Shown piece by piece: positions 44,024 to 52,083 of a stretch of DNA of 64,000 nucleotides. The first letter of the stretch is position 1, and each line of letters starts with the position of its first letter. Origin of the DNA: an uncultured Sutterella sp. (GTDB lineage Bacteria; Pseudomonadota; Gammaproteobacteria; Burkholderiales; Burkholderiaceae_F); NCBI GenBank assembly GCA_900764215.1, contig CAAFNI010000008.1, positions 3,926 through 67,925 of the forward strand, read 5' to 3'. The notes beneath the pieces are model-generated. The model was given only the letters and a program-made list of their open reading frames with translations. It was not told where the DNA came from and made no database searches. The translations under genes and the position numbers were made by a program.

Positions 44024-45493
44024 ATGCTTTTAGGTGCAGTTGATCTTGGAAGCAACAGCTTTCGCGTCGAGATCGGCCGTGTAGACGGCGACCGCATCGT
44101 CACTCAGAGCTACTGGAAGGAAACCATCCGCATGGCCGCGGGCTTCGACAAGAATGGAGCACTCACGCCAGAGATGCAAGCCAAGGCACTCGCCGCGCTG
44201 AGCCGCTTCCACGAAAAGCTCGCCGGTCTTCCGCCCTCCCAGGTCCGCGCCGTCGGCACCCAAGCTCTGCGTGAAGCAGCCAACTCTGCCGATTTTCTTC
44301 CCAAGGCGGAAGCAGCGCTCGGCTACCCCATCGGCATTTTGAGCGGTCACGAAGAAGCCCGCCTAGTCTTCAAGGGGTGCGCACGCACGCTTCCTCCGTC
44401 CGACAGCCGTCGCCTTGTCGTCGACATCGGCGGCGCAAGCACGGAATTCGTCGTCGGTCAGGGATTGGATGCAAAAGAATACGAGAGCTATCACGTCGGC
44501 TGCGTGAACACGTCGATGAAATTCTTCTCGGACGGCGTCATCACCGCCGAAAAGCTCGACAAGGCCATCGTCGCCTGCTGCGCAGAATTCAGCGAAGGCG
44601 AACACAAGTTCAACGATACGAAGTTCGACGAAGCCTACGGCTCCGCCGGCACCTTCGGCGCCGTCTCCGACATCTGTGTTGCGCAGGGCTGGAGCGACGG
44701 AGAAGTCACGCCCGAACACCTTGAAAAGATCCGCGCACTCCTGCTTCGCGCGGGGAACATCAACAACATCCAGTTTCCGGGCCTCAAGCCGGATCGCCGT
44801 GAAGTCATCGCGGGCGGCTACGCCGTCCTCTCCGCCGTTTACCGCACCGCAGGCATCAAATCCATGCGCCCCGCCAGCGGCGCCCTTCGCGTCGGGCTTC
44901 TTTATGAACAACTCGGCATTGTCCAAAACCGCGACACTCGCGACATCAGCGTCGATGCGATCATCCGCACCTGCGGCGTAAACCGCGAACAGGCCGACAT
45001 CGTGGCGGGCTATGCCGTTGAGTTTCTCCGCATGCTCGATCCCGGCATCGATCCCGCCGCCCTCAAGCGGCTCCGCTGGGCCGCACTGATGCATGAGATC
45101 GGAACGACGATCTCGACGAGCCGGCATCACCGGCATGGAGAATACATCGTCAGCAACGCAGACCTGCCGGGCTTTACGCGTACCGATCAGCAGTTCATGG
45201 CAAAGCTGATCCTCTCGCAGCGCGGCGGTCTCGGCAAAGTAGAGGACTTCCTCAAAACGGAAACGAACACCAGACAAGTGCTCTCCATGCGTCTTGCCGT
45301 CATCTTCGCACACGCCCGCAAGCCGGCTCCGCTTCCTCTCATCACGATTACGCGCAGCCTGAACAACGCCGTGCTCAATCTCGCAGTCGACCGATCCTGG
45401 CTTGAAGAACATCCGCTCACCGCCTACCTGCTTCAGCAGGAAGCGGATGATTGGAAGAAGGTCGGCCGCGTGATCACGGTCACCACCTTCTGA
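44024..45493 (+). CDS. ppx: Exopolyphosphatase Ppx/GppA family
   Basis: 489 residues. The actin-like ATPase fold has phosphate loop 1 VDLGSNSFRVEIG and loop 2 VVDIGGASTEFVVG. A helical HD-like C-terminal domain (about 310-489, LMHEIGTTISTSRHHRHGEYI) follows. It degrades polyphosphate and/or pppGpp. ATG 44024 begins MLLGAVDLGSNS; a longer frame from 43901 lies inside ftsY and was rejected. It is placed between ftsY and ftsE, which are adjacent in many Proteobacteria. The intervals (25 and 8 bases) suggest one operon. Confidence 0.92.
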   Translation: MLLGAVDLGSNSFRVEIGRVDGDRIVTQSYWKETIRMAAGFDKNGALTPEMQAKALAALSRFHEKLAGLPPSQVRAVGTQALREAANSADFLPKAEAALGYPIGILSGHEEARLVFKGCARTLPPSDSRRLVVDIGGASTEFVVGQGLDAKEYESYHVGCVNTSMKFFSDGVITAEKLDKAIVACCAEFSEGEHKFNDTKFDEAYGSAGTFGAVSDICVAQGWSDGEVTPEHLEKIRALLLRAGNINNIQFPGLKPDRREVIAGGYAVLSAVYRTAGIKSMRPASGALRVGLLYEQLGIVQNRDTRDISVDAIIRTCGVNREQADIVAGYAVEFLRMLDPGIDPAALKRLRWAALMHEIGTTISTSRHHRHGEYIVSNADLPGFTRTDQQFMAKLILSQRGGLGKVEDFLKTETNTRQVLSMRLAVIFAHARKPAPLPLITITRSLNNAVLNLAVDRSWLEEHPLTAYLLQQEADDWKKVGRVITVTTF

Positions 45494-45501
45494 GAAGCCT
45501 C

Positions 45502-46179
45502 ATGTCCGAATCCGAAGCGCCCCTTCTGCAACTGAACGACGTCAGCGTCGTCTACAACGGCCACGCCGTCCTTGACGGCTTGAGTCTGAGCGTCGGCCGC
45601 GGAGAATTTGTCGTCATTCACGGCAATACGGGGTGCGGCAAAAGCACCATCCTCAGACTCTTCGCCGGGCTCATCGACCCCACCAAGGGAGAAGTCATCG
45701 TTGCAGGCGACCGTATTGACGAGTTCGACGACGCACAGCGCCGATGGCTTCGACGTTCAATGGGCCTCATGATGCAGGAAGAGCTTCTGCTTCAGGACAG
45801 AACCGTTCTCGAAAACGTCATGCTCCCTGCTCTCGCCGCGGATGAAACCGCTGCAGAGGCAAGGCGCAGGGCTCTTCTTGCTCTCAACAAATGCGGCGCA
45901 GCGGACCTTGCGGACCTTCGTCCTTCGAGTCTTTCGACCGGGCAGCGCCAGATCGCCTGTCTCGCCCGCGCAGTCGTCAACCGCCCGGTCCTCATCCTCG
46001 CCGACGAACCCGCAACGCATCTTGACAAGACCAACGCCCAAACGCTCATCAACCTTCTGGGAGCCTTTGCACTTGCTGGCGTCACCGTCGTCGCCGCCAC
46101 ACACCAGCATCTTACGCCTGACGGCTGCCGTTCCCGTGAAATCACTCTTTCTACGCTCAACGCAGGAGGCTTAGCATGA
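45502..46179 (+). CDS. ftsE: Cell division ATP-binding protein FtsE
   Basis: 225 residues. With FtsX it acts at the septum and activates murein hydrolases through EnvC. Walker A is GNTGCGKST and Walker B is LILADEPATHLD. The signature is LSTGQRQ where most ABC proteins have LSGGQ. ATG 45502 is eight bases after the ppx stop; the upstream frame inside ppx was rejected. It overlaps ftsX by ATGA. The EnvC-like protein that would be the partner is encoded at 50771-52033. Confidence 0.9.
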   Translation: MSESEAPLLQLNDVSVVYNGHAVLDGLSLSVGRGEFVVIHGNTGCGKSTILRLFAGLIDPTKGEVIVAGDRIDEFDDAQRRWLRRSMGLMMQEELLLQDRTVLENVMLPALAADETAAEARRRALLALNKCGAADLADLRPSSLSTGQRQIACLARAVVNRPVLILADEPATHLDKTNAQTLINLLGAFALAGVTVVAATHQHLTPDGCRSREITLSTLNAGGLA

Positions 46180-47066
46180 GTTTTGCCTCCTCACGCATCT
46201 GGGCACTCAAGGAAACCTTTCGAGGATTCGGCCAGAACTTTGGCCTCTTCTCACTTGCGACTTTTCTCTCGGCGCTTGCACTTTCCATCCCTCTCTTCAT
46301 TTCGACGATTTTTTACGAACTCGCCGAACCCCTCCGTCAGATTCCGACTTCCGTTGAAATCACCGTTTTCACGAAAGCGGGCGCGGACCTCGAAAAACTC
46401 TCCAAGAGAGTCGCCGAAATCGAAATGATCGAGCAAGTCACGGTCGTGCCCAAGGATGATGCCATCAGGAGCCTCAACGAACACCTTGGTCTCAAGGACA
46501 AGACCGTAAAGCACAACCCCTTGCCCGACATCCTGATTGCAACCGTCGGCAGCAACACATCGCCTGCCGGCGTTGACGCCGCCGCAAACCGCATCGAAAG
46601 AATCGAAGGCGTGGATATGCTGGCCTACGAAACCGACTGGCGCGAAAAACTCGATGCCCTCTCCAATGCGGCACGCTTGGGCCTCTTCTGTCTTGGCGTC
46701 GTCGTGCTCACGCTTGTCATGTTGGTCGTCGCCACCTCCATCAGGCTGACGACCCTCTCCGTCCAGCCTCAGATGAAGGCCCTCTACCTGTTCGGCGCAT
46801 CTCCCTCCTTTGCCATGCGCCCGATCGCTTGGCGCGGCCTCCTCCTGATGCTGTCCGCAAGTCTTGGCTCCATTGCCATCACATACGCCGGAATTGCAGT
46901 TCTAAGCCATCCAATCGCCGCCATAGCACGGCTCTATGAAGTTAATTTAACGCTTGCACTTCCTGCCGTCGACTGGTGCGCGGGCTTTGTCATCATCTGC
47001 AGTCTCATCGGCTACATCATCGCCCTTCTCTCGGCTCAGGACGCCTGGAGGAAAGCGCGCCGCTGA
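46176..47066 (+). CDS. ftsX: Cell division membrane protein FtsX
   Basis: 296 residues, four membrane helices: one after about residue 22, then a periplasmic loop of about 120 residues, and three more in the C-terminal half. The MacB/FtsX permease part includes ATSIRLTTLSVQPQMKAL. The periplasmic loop is the EnvC-binding region in E. coli. It is fused to ftsE by a four-base overlap and precedes rpoH by 99 bases, the order known from E. coli. Confidence 0.93.
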   Translation: MSFASSRIWALKETFRGFGQNFGLFSLATFLSALALSIPLFISTIFYELAEPLRQIPTSVEITVFTKAGADLEKLSKRVAEIEMIEQVTVVPKDDAIRSLNEHLGLKDKTVKHNPLPDILIATVGSNTSPAGVDAAANRIERIEGVDMLAYETDWREKLDALSNAARLGLFCLGVVVLTLVMLVVATSIRLTTLSVQPQMKALYLFGASPSFAMRPIAWRGLLLMLSASLGSIAITYAGIAVLSHPIAAIARLYEVNLTLALPAVDWCAGFVIICSLIGYIIALLSAQDAWRKARR

Positions 47067-47165
47067 CTGTCTGGCGCAGGCTGGCGATTGTCTTTTTCGA
47101 GTCGCATGCGCCGATCAGTGTTACCATACAGTCTTTTCTGAATTCCCGGCCCGCATTCCTTCCAC

Positions 47166-48095
47166 ATGACAGAGAAACCCAAAGGCACCGCTCTCGTCGC
47201 ATACAAGGCACCTTCCGTACCGGCGCTTGTCGGTCCACTCGGAGATCTGGAAGCCTTCATGCGCGCAGCCGAGCGTGCTCCAATCCTGACCCCTGAGGAA
47301 GAACGCTCCCTGGCCATTCGCCTTCGCGACGACGGAGACGTGGAGGCCGCTCAGCAGCTCATTCTCAGTCATCTCCGCCTAGTGATCTCGATCGCCCGAG
47401 GGTTCCTCGGCTATGGTCTTCCCTACGCAGACCTCATTCAAGAAGGCAACATCGGACTCATGAAGGCCATCCGCCATTACGATCCGGATCGCGGAGCCCG
47501 TCTAATGACCTTCGCCGTACATTGGATACGCTCAGAAATTCAAGAGTACATCATCCGAAACTGGCGCATCGTCAAACTCGCCACAACGAAGAACCAGCGC
47601 AAGCTTTTCTTCAATCTGCGTCAGATGAAGGAGGACCCTCAGACGGCCCTCACCAACAGCCAAGCCGAACATATCGCGCTCGCGCTCGACGTCAAGCCCA
47701 AGGAGGTTCTCGAGATGGAAGAGCGCCTCTATGGACAGGAGACAAGTATCGACGCCCCTTCGAACACCTCCGGTGATGATGCCGACAGTGCATTTACGCC
47801 GTCCGACTGGCTCACTCGTGAAAGCGACGAACCCGAAGCCATTCTCGAAGAGAAGGAGCACCAGCGTCTTGAGGGCGAAGGCCTGCAAATGGCTCTTCGT
47901 TCTCTCGACGAACGCAGCCGCCGCATCATCAAAGCCCGTTACTTGAATCTAGACAAGGACGGCAACAGCAAAGCCGTCACGCTGCAGGAGCTCGCGGCCG
48001 AATTCGGCGTTTCGGCAGAGCGCATCCGCCAAATCGAGAAGCTTGCCATCCAGAAAATGCGCCAGGCTCTGGAGCAGGCTCACTTTTCAGAATAA
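47166..48095 (+). CDS. rpoH: Heat shock sigma factor RpoH (sigma-32)
   Basis: 309 residues. Region 2 (DLIQEGNIGLMKAIRHYDPDRG) and region 4 (LQELAAEFGVSAERIRQIEK) are intact. The RpoH box QRKLFFNLR, used for core binding and seen only in this sigma group, is present (about 140-150). The ATG at 47166 lies in a short gap after ftsX that probably holds its promoter. The downstream trmL starts seven bases after the stop. I looked for but could not make out an RNA thermosensor fold by eye. Confidence 0.96.
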   Translation: MTEKPKGTALVAYKAPSVPALVGPLGDLEAFMRAAERAPILTPEEERSLAIRLRDDGDVEAAQQLILSHLRLVISIARGFLGYGLPYADLIQEGNIGLMKAIRHYDPDRGARLMTFAVHWIRSEIQEYIIRNWRIVKLATTKNQRKLFFNLRQMKEDPQTALTNSQAEHIALALDVKPKEVLEMEERLYGQETSIDAPSNTSGDDADSAFTPSDWLTRESDEPEAILEEKEHQRLEGEGLQMALRSLDERSRRIIKARYLNLDKDGNSKAVTLQELAAEFGVSAERIRQIEKLAIQKMRQALEQAHFSE

Positions 48096-48102
48096 TCACA
48101 CA

Positions 48103-48573
48103 ATGTTCAACGTCGTTCTGGTTCATCCAGAAATTCCGCCCAATACCGGCAACGTCATCCGCTTGTGCGCCAACACGGGATGCGCGCTCCATCTTGTGAA
48201 ACCTCTCGGCTTTTCACTTGACGACAAGCACATGAAGCGCGCCGGACTCGACTATCACGAGTACGCCACGATCCGCATCCATGAATCCTGGGAAGCCTTT
48301 CTTGAATCAGAGCACCCCGACATGTCACGCATGTACGCCATGACGACGCACGGTTCGCACCCTTTCGCCGAATCGAGCTTTGCTTCTGGCGATTGGTTCG
48401 TCTTCGGCAGCGAAGGCTCCGGCCTACCAGAAGGCATCCGAAACACCTTCCCGCCAGAACAACGCATCCGCCTGCCAATGCGGCCGCGGAATCGTAGCCT
48501 CAACCTCAGCAACGCCGTCGCCGTCACCGTCTTCGAAGCCTGGCGCCAAAACGCTTACGAGGGAGGCATCTGA
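48103..48573 (+). CDS. trmL: tRNA (cytidine(34)-2'-O)-methyltransferase TrmL
   Basis: 156 residues, SPOUT methylase that modifies position 34 of tRNA-Leu isoacceptors. The N-terminal VLVHPEIPPNTGNVIRLCANTG and the knot motifs VFGSEGSGLPEG and RSLNLSNAVAVTVFEAWRQ are typical. ATG 48103 gives MFNVVLVHPE; an upstream in-frame ATG inside rpoH was rejected. It is the last gene of the ftsY-to-trmL group, ended by a bidirectional terminator. Confidence 0.94.
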   Translation: MFNVVLVHPEIPPNTGNVIRLCANTGCALHLVKPLGFSLDDKHMKRAGLDYHEYATIRIHESWEAFLESEHPDMSRMYAMTTHGSHPFAESSFASGDWFVFGSEGSGLPEGIRNTFPPEQRIRLPMRPRNRSLNLSNAVAVTVFEAWRQNAYEGGI

Positions 48574-48598
48574 TCCCGAAAGGATCTCCCTGAACGAC

Positions 48599-48634
48599 TG
48601 CAAAAAGGGCATCCTTTCAGATGCCCTTTTGCAT
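48599..48634. terminator. Bidirectional terminator between trmL and the NarL-type regulator
   Basis: AAAAGGGCATC (48603-48613) pairs with GATGCCCTTTT (48620-48630), CTTTCA loop, and outer TGC/GCA pairs. A and T flanks serve both strands. Confidence 0.85.
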
Positions 48635-48653
48635 GACCGGCGATCGTTTGTCG

Positions 48654-49316
48654 TCAGTCGAGTTCCTTGTCAAGGCCATGTTCAACGGCGTAAATGGCAG
48701 CCTGTACCCGGCTCGAAAGACCAAGCTTGCGAAGGCAGCTCTGAACGTGAACCTTGACGGTGCTTTCGGCAAGGTTCATGGCACGCGCGATCTCCTTATT
48801 CGAGACGCCGCGGGCCAGCCAGGCGAGTGTCTGGCGTTCGCGGCGCGTAAGAGCCGTCATTTCCATGTCCTGCGTGCTTCTCGGCTCCGGATCCGCAAAA
48901 CGGTTGACAAACTTCGTCATCATCTGCGGGGCGATAATGCTTTCGCCGTTATACGCGGAACGGATGGCACGAAGCAGATAGTCCTGATCAATCTTCTTGA
49001 GCAGATAACCGCGCGCCCCCAAACGAAGGCATTCGGCCAGTGTCTCGCAGTCCTCGCTCACCGTGAGCATCAGAACCGCCAGACTCGGATGAGACTCATG
49101 GATCTGAGCCATGGCTTCGCAACCGTTCATACTCGGCATATCCACGTCAAGCAGAACAACATCGGGGTCAAGCTGCTCAACAAGCTTGACGCCCTCAAGG
49201 CCATCGCTGGCCTCGCCGATCACTTCAAAGTCAGGCTGTCTCTGAAGGAGTGCCTTCACGCCGCTGCGGAACAACGTGTGATCATCGACCAAAAGAATGC
49301 GGATGTTTTGAGTCAT
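48654..49316 (-). CDS. NarL/FixJ-family response regulator, no adjacent kinase
   Basis: 220 residues. The receiver domain has acidic residues VDDH (10-13), phospho-acceptor D57 in VVLLDVDMPS and K in LLKKID. The C-terminal LuxR-type helix-turn-helix is LTRRERQTLAWLARGVSNKEIARAMNLAESTVKVHV. ATG 49316 gives MTQNIRILLVDDH; an ATG three codons upstream (49325) is an alternative. No histidine kinase is next to it, so the partner is elsewhere. The target is not shown by the context, between trmL and secB. Confidence 0.88.
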   Translation of the reverse strand: MTQNIRILLVDDHTLFRSGVKALLQRQPDFEVIGEASDGLEGVKLVEQLDPDVVLLDVDMPSMNGCEAMAQIHESHPSLAVLMLTVSEDCETLAECLRLGARGYLLKKIDQDYLLRAIRSAYNGESIIAPQMMTKFVNRFADPEPRSTQDMEMTALTRRERQTLAWLARGVSNKEIARAMNLAESTVKVHVQSCLRKLGLSSRVQAAIYAVEHGLDKELD

Positions 49317-49464
49317 TTTTTCCATCCCGGAAGCGGCTCCGACCAAAACGCGGCACGGCCAAGCTGCTTGGCACATTCGGAGTCGAATATTTTGAACATA
49401 TCGTTTAATTGTACCAACATCATTCGGCGCATTTTGCTTTAACCACTGCGATTGCCCGCAAATC

Positions 49465-49503
49465 AAAAAAAAGAAAGGCAGCCGAAAGGCTGCCTTTCTT
49501 TTT
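49465..49503 (-). terminator. Intrinsic terminator after secB
   Basis: AAGGCAGCC/GGCTGCCTT stem with a GAAA loop (arms within 49470-49501). On the minus strand it is followed by a long T-run (A at 49465-49472). Confidence 0.9.
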
Positions 49504-49520
49504 ACAAATCAGAACACCGG

Positions 49521-50033
49521 TCAGGCCTGAGCGGCACCCTCAGACTCGACCTGAGCCTGAGCCAGGCGCTGCTGATAGAGAACTTCGAAGTTCACTTCAG
49601 GCAGGTGAACCGGCGGAACATTTGCACGGTTCATCAGATCGGCGAGATTGGCGCGAAGATACGGATACACCATGGCCGGACAGACCACGTTGGTAACGTG
49701 CTGCAGAGCTTCGAGCGGAATGCCGTGGATGGCGAAGAGGCCTGACTGCGTCCCTTCAACAAGAATAATCACCTTGTCGGCCGCCTTCACCGTAATGGTG
49801 CCGCGGACAGTCACGTCATAAAGGGCCTCGGCAACGGTCTTCTGGCTGACTTCAAACTTGATATCGACCTGCGGCTGCTCCTGTTGCGGCTGCAGAAGGA
49901 TTTCAGGGGCATGCGGCATTTCAAGGGAAGCGTCCTTGAGGTAGCAGCGCTGAAGTTGGAACACCGGTTCGGGAGCGGCTTCCTGCTGGGGCTGCTGATT
50001 TTCCTGGGTCTGGGCGTTTTCGTTTTCTGCCAT
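49521..50033 (-). CDS. secB: Protein-export chaperone SecB
   Basis: 170 residues. SecB holds preproteins unfolded and passes them to SecA. Conserved blocks are FQLQRCYLKDASLEMPHAP, TVKAADKVIILVEGTQSGLF and the VCPAMVYPYLRANLADLMNRAN segment. The N-terminus (about 1-25) and C-terminus are Gln/Ala/Glu-rich and probably flexible. AAGGA precedes ATG 50033. The grxC gene that often stands between the rhodanese and secB genes is missing. Confidence 0.96.
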   Translation of the reverse strand: MAENENAQTQENQQPQQEAAPEPVFQLQRCYLKDASLEMPHAPEILLQPQQEQPQVDIKFEVSQKTVAEALYDVTVRGTITVKAADKVIILVEGTQSGLFAIHGIPLEALQHVTNVVCPAMVYPYLRANLADLMNRANVPPVHLPEVNFEVLYQQRLAQAQVESEGAAQA

Positions 50034-50124
50034 TTTGGATTCCTTGCCCGGCAGCCTCTCAGGCAACCGGAATTAAACAACTGACGACAATGCCCGGCAA
50101 ATTGTTTTCTGCCGGCACCTTCCA

Positions 50125-50154
50125 TGAATATGGGGACGATTTCGAATTAGTCAA
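50125..50154 (-). promoter_or_regulatory. Weak sigma-70 promoter candidate for secB
   Basis: On the minus strand TTGACT (complement of 50149-50154) is followed after 18 bases by TATTCA (complement of 50125-50130). The -35 is good and the -10 poor, so secB may also be read from the upstream gene. Confidence 0.35.
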
Positions 50155-50174
50155 CTGCTCAGATCAACCGCACT

Positions 50175-50576
50175 CTATTCAAGCGGCATCTTGGCCTGAA
50201 GCCAGCCGACGATACCGCGCTCAAGAATGCTCACCTGCTGAAAGCCAACACCACGAAGGAGACGCGCAACCGGACGGGAGCCGGCGCCGGTCTGATCAAC
50301 CAGAATCACCGGACGTTCGCGCTTGAGCTTTCCAAATTCGTTCTGGATCTGGTCGGCCGGAATGTTGCGGCTGTTGGCGATGTGCCCTTTGGCAAAGTCT
50401 GCTGACTGGCGAACGTCGACGATCTGCGCAGCCTGACGATTAATGAGTTCTGTCGCCTGAGCCGGCGACACTTCGGGGGCATAACGCCGGGCATTGATGA
50501 CCGGAATGAGAAGACCGAGAACAGAAACCGCGATCACAACGATCAACAGGCTATTGTCAATAAGAAATTGCGACAT
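50175..50576 (-). CDS. Membrane-anchored rhodanese-like protein lacking the active-site Cys
   Basis: 133 residues. A single N-terminal membrane helix (about 9-27) precedes one rhodanese domain (VDVRQSADFAKGHIANSRNI). The active-site loop that normally begins with Cys reads VDQTGAGSRP, with Asp (codon at 50295-50297) at that place. Sulfur transfer is therefore unlikely and the domain may serve as a binding module. Position upstream of secB is that of YibN in Proteobacteria. No clear ribosome site precedes ATG 50576, which is chosen because it leaves the membrane helix at the N-terminus. Confidence 0.85.
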   Translation of the reverse strand: MSQFLIDNSLLIVVIAVSVLGLLIPVINARRYAPEVSPAQATELINRQAAQIVDVRQSADFAKGHIANSRNIPADQIQNEFGKLKRERPVILVDQTGAGSRPVARLLRGVGFQQVSILERGIVGWLQAKMPLE

Positions 50577-50770
50577 GTTTATGGTGTTCGAATATGAATC
50601 AGAAGCCTCGCGGCCCCGCACTCCGGCGAGCGCCGCAAAGGAAGAGGCGAATTTGTTGATTGTAGACGAGAAGCACACTCATCGGGTTCTTTTGCCGCTA
50701 TGATGAACGTCATGGAAAGCACGAACCTTCCTTTTGTTTTACCTGTCCTATCCACGTCGCACTTCGCACT

Positions 50771-52033
50771 GTGAAGCCTTCCCGCCTGAATTTATTCTGC
50801 ACTGTCTGCCTTGCCGGCGCATTGTGGTTCGCCCCGATGCACGGCAGCTCGGATGCGCTTGCTGCGTCCGCTCAACAGAAGGCCGCTCAGGAAAAGAAAC
50901 GCGTCGAAGGCCAACGCGCCAACATAGAACAGAAGCTTCAGAGCCTGCAGGCCGAGCTCAATGCACGAGAAGCACGTAGCGAGGAAGCTAGCCAGGCGCT
51001 CAAAACAGCAGACCAAGCCATCTCGCAGGCCAACCGCAAGCTTCGGGATCTTCGCGAAGAAAAGCGAGGGATCGAGAACGAACTCTCCAAACTCCGCAAG
51101 AGCGGCAGCAACGTTGCCGACAATCTCAAGGACGCTGAAAATACAGTCGCTCAAATCGCCAAAGCTCAATACCTCAACAGTAGGCGCAGCCACTGGCAAA
51201 ATCTGATCGGCGGTCTCAATCCAAGCACGCTCGCGAGCGACAAGGGCAAGCTCGAATACCTCGCCCGCACTCAGCAAGCAGCCATTGCAGATCTAGAGGA
51301 ACGCCAAAGCAGCATCCGAAACCTCTCCGAAAAACACCTCAAGCAACACCGGGAGCTCGCTCGCATCCAGCAGGAGGAAGAAAAGGAGCGAAAGTCCCTT
51401 CTCAGAGAAAAACAGGAGCGTCAGCAAGCCTACGGCAAGCTGCAGTCCGAGATCAAGTCCCGTCAGGCCCGCATCGACAAGCTCAAAAAGGATCAGGCTC
51501 GACTGAGTTCGCTCGTAGCCTCAATCGATGCCCGTCTTGATAAGGAACGCCGCCTGGCAGAGGAAGCTGCCAAAAAACAGGCCTTACGACGTCCATCCAA
51601 ACCGCAGAATACCTCCTACGCGCCGCAGGTCGGCAGCTTTGGCAAGCTTAAGGGCCGGCTCACCCGTCCGGTCAAAGGGACCGTGGTGGGCCGCTTCGGA
51701 ACGGAACGCCAAGATCAAGCCGGCACTGCTTGGCAAGGCATGCAGTTCCGCGCTCCCGAAGGGGCCGAGGTTGCCGCCTGCGCAGCTGGCAAGGTTGTGT
51801 TTTCTGACTGGCTACGCGGCTTCGGGAATCTCATCATCATCGACCACGGCAATACATATATGTCGATTTATGGCAATAACGAAGCGATCTTCAAAAACGT
51901 GGGCGACACCGTCAAACAAGGCGAAACAATTAGCTCCGTAGGCATTTCAGGAGGGCTCGGCGAGCCGGGCTTATACTTTGAACTCCGCTACAAGGGCAAA
52001 CCCATCAATCCGCAACCTTGGCTGAAACCATAA
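50771..52033 (+). CDS. EnvC-like murein hydrolase activator (M23 fold, degenerate)
   Basis: 420 residues. A signal sequence (about 1-32) is followed by a long coiled coil (about 35-270, rich in Glu/Lys/Arg/Gln) and a LytM/M23 domain (about 300-420). Metal ligands of active M23 peptidases are lost: the usual H-x-H reads YGNN, and the first His of HGVDF is replaced (WQGMQF). This is the EnvC pattern, where the domain turns on amidases and is governed by FtsEX. The start is GTG 50771 without a strong site. It lies just upstream of ctpA, as in many Betaproteobacteria. Confidence 0.88.
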   Translation: MKPSRLNLFCTVCLAGALWFAPMHGSSDALAASAQQKAAQEKKRVEGQRANIEQKLQSLQAELNAREARSEEASQALKTADQAISQANRKLRDLREEKRGIENELSKLRKSGSNVADNLKDAENTVAQIAKAQYLNSRRSHWQNLIGGLNPSTLASDKGKLEYLARTQQAAIADLEERQSSIRNLSEKHLKQHRELARIQQEEEKERKSLLREKQERQQAYGKLQSEIKSRQARIDKLKKDQARLSSLVASIDARLDKERRLAEEAAKKQALRRPSKPQNTSYAPQVGSFGKLKGRLTRPVKGTVVGRFGTERQDQAGTAWQGMQFRAPEGAEVAACAAGKVVFSDWLRGFGNLIIIDHGNTYMSIYGNNEAIFKNVGDTVKQGETISSVGISGGLGEPGLYFELRYKGKPINPQPWLKP

Positions 52034-52083
52034 ATCACTCCGTCCATTGAGCAGACCCTCTCCCATCGGGCACATAAGAAATC

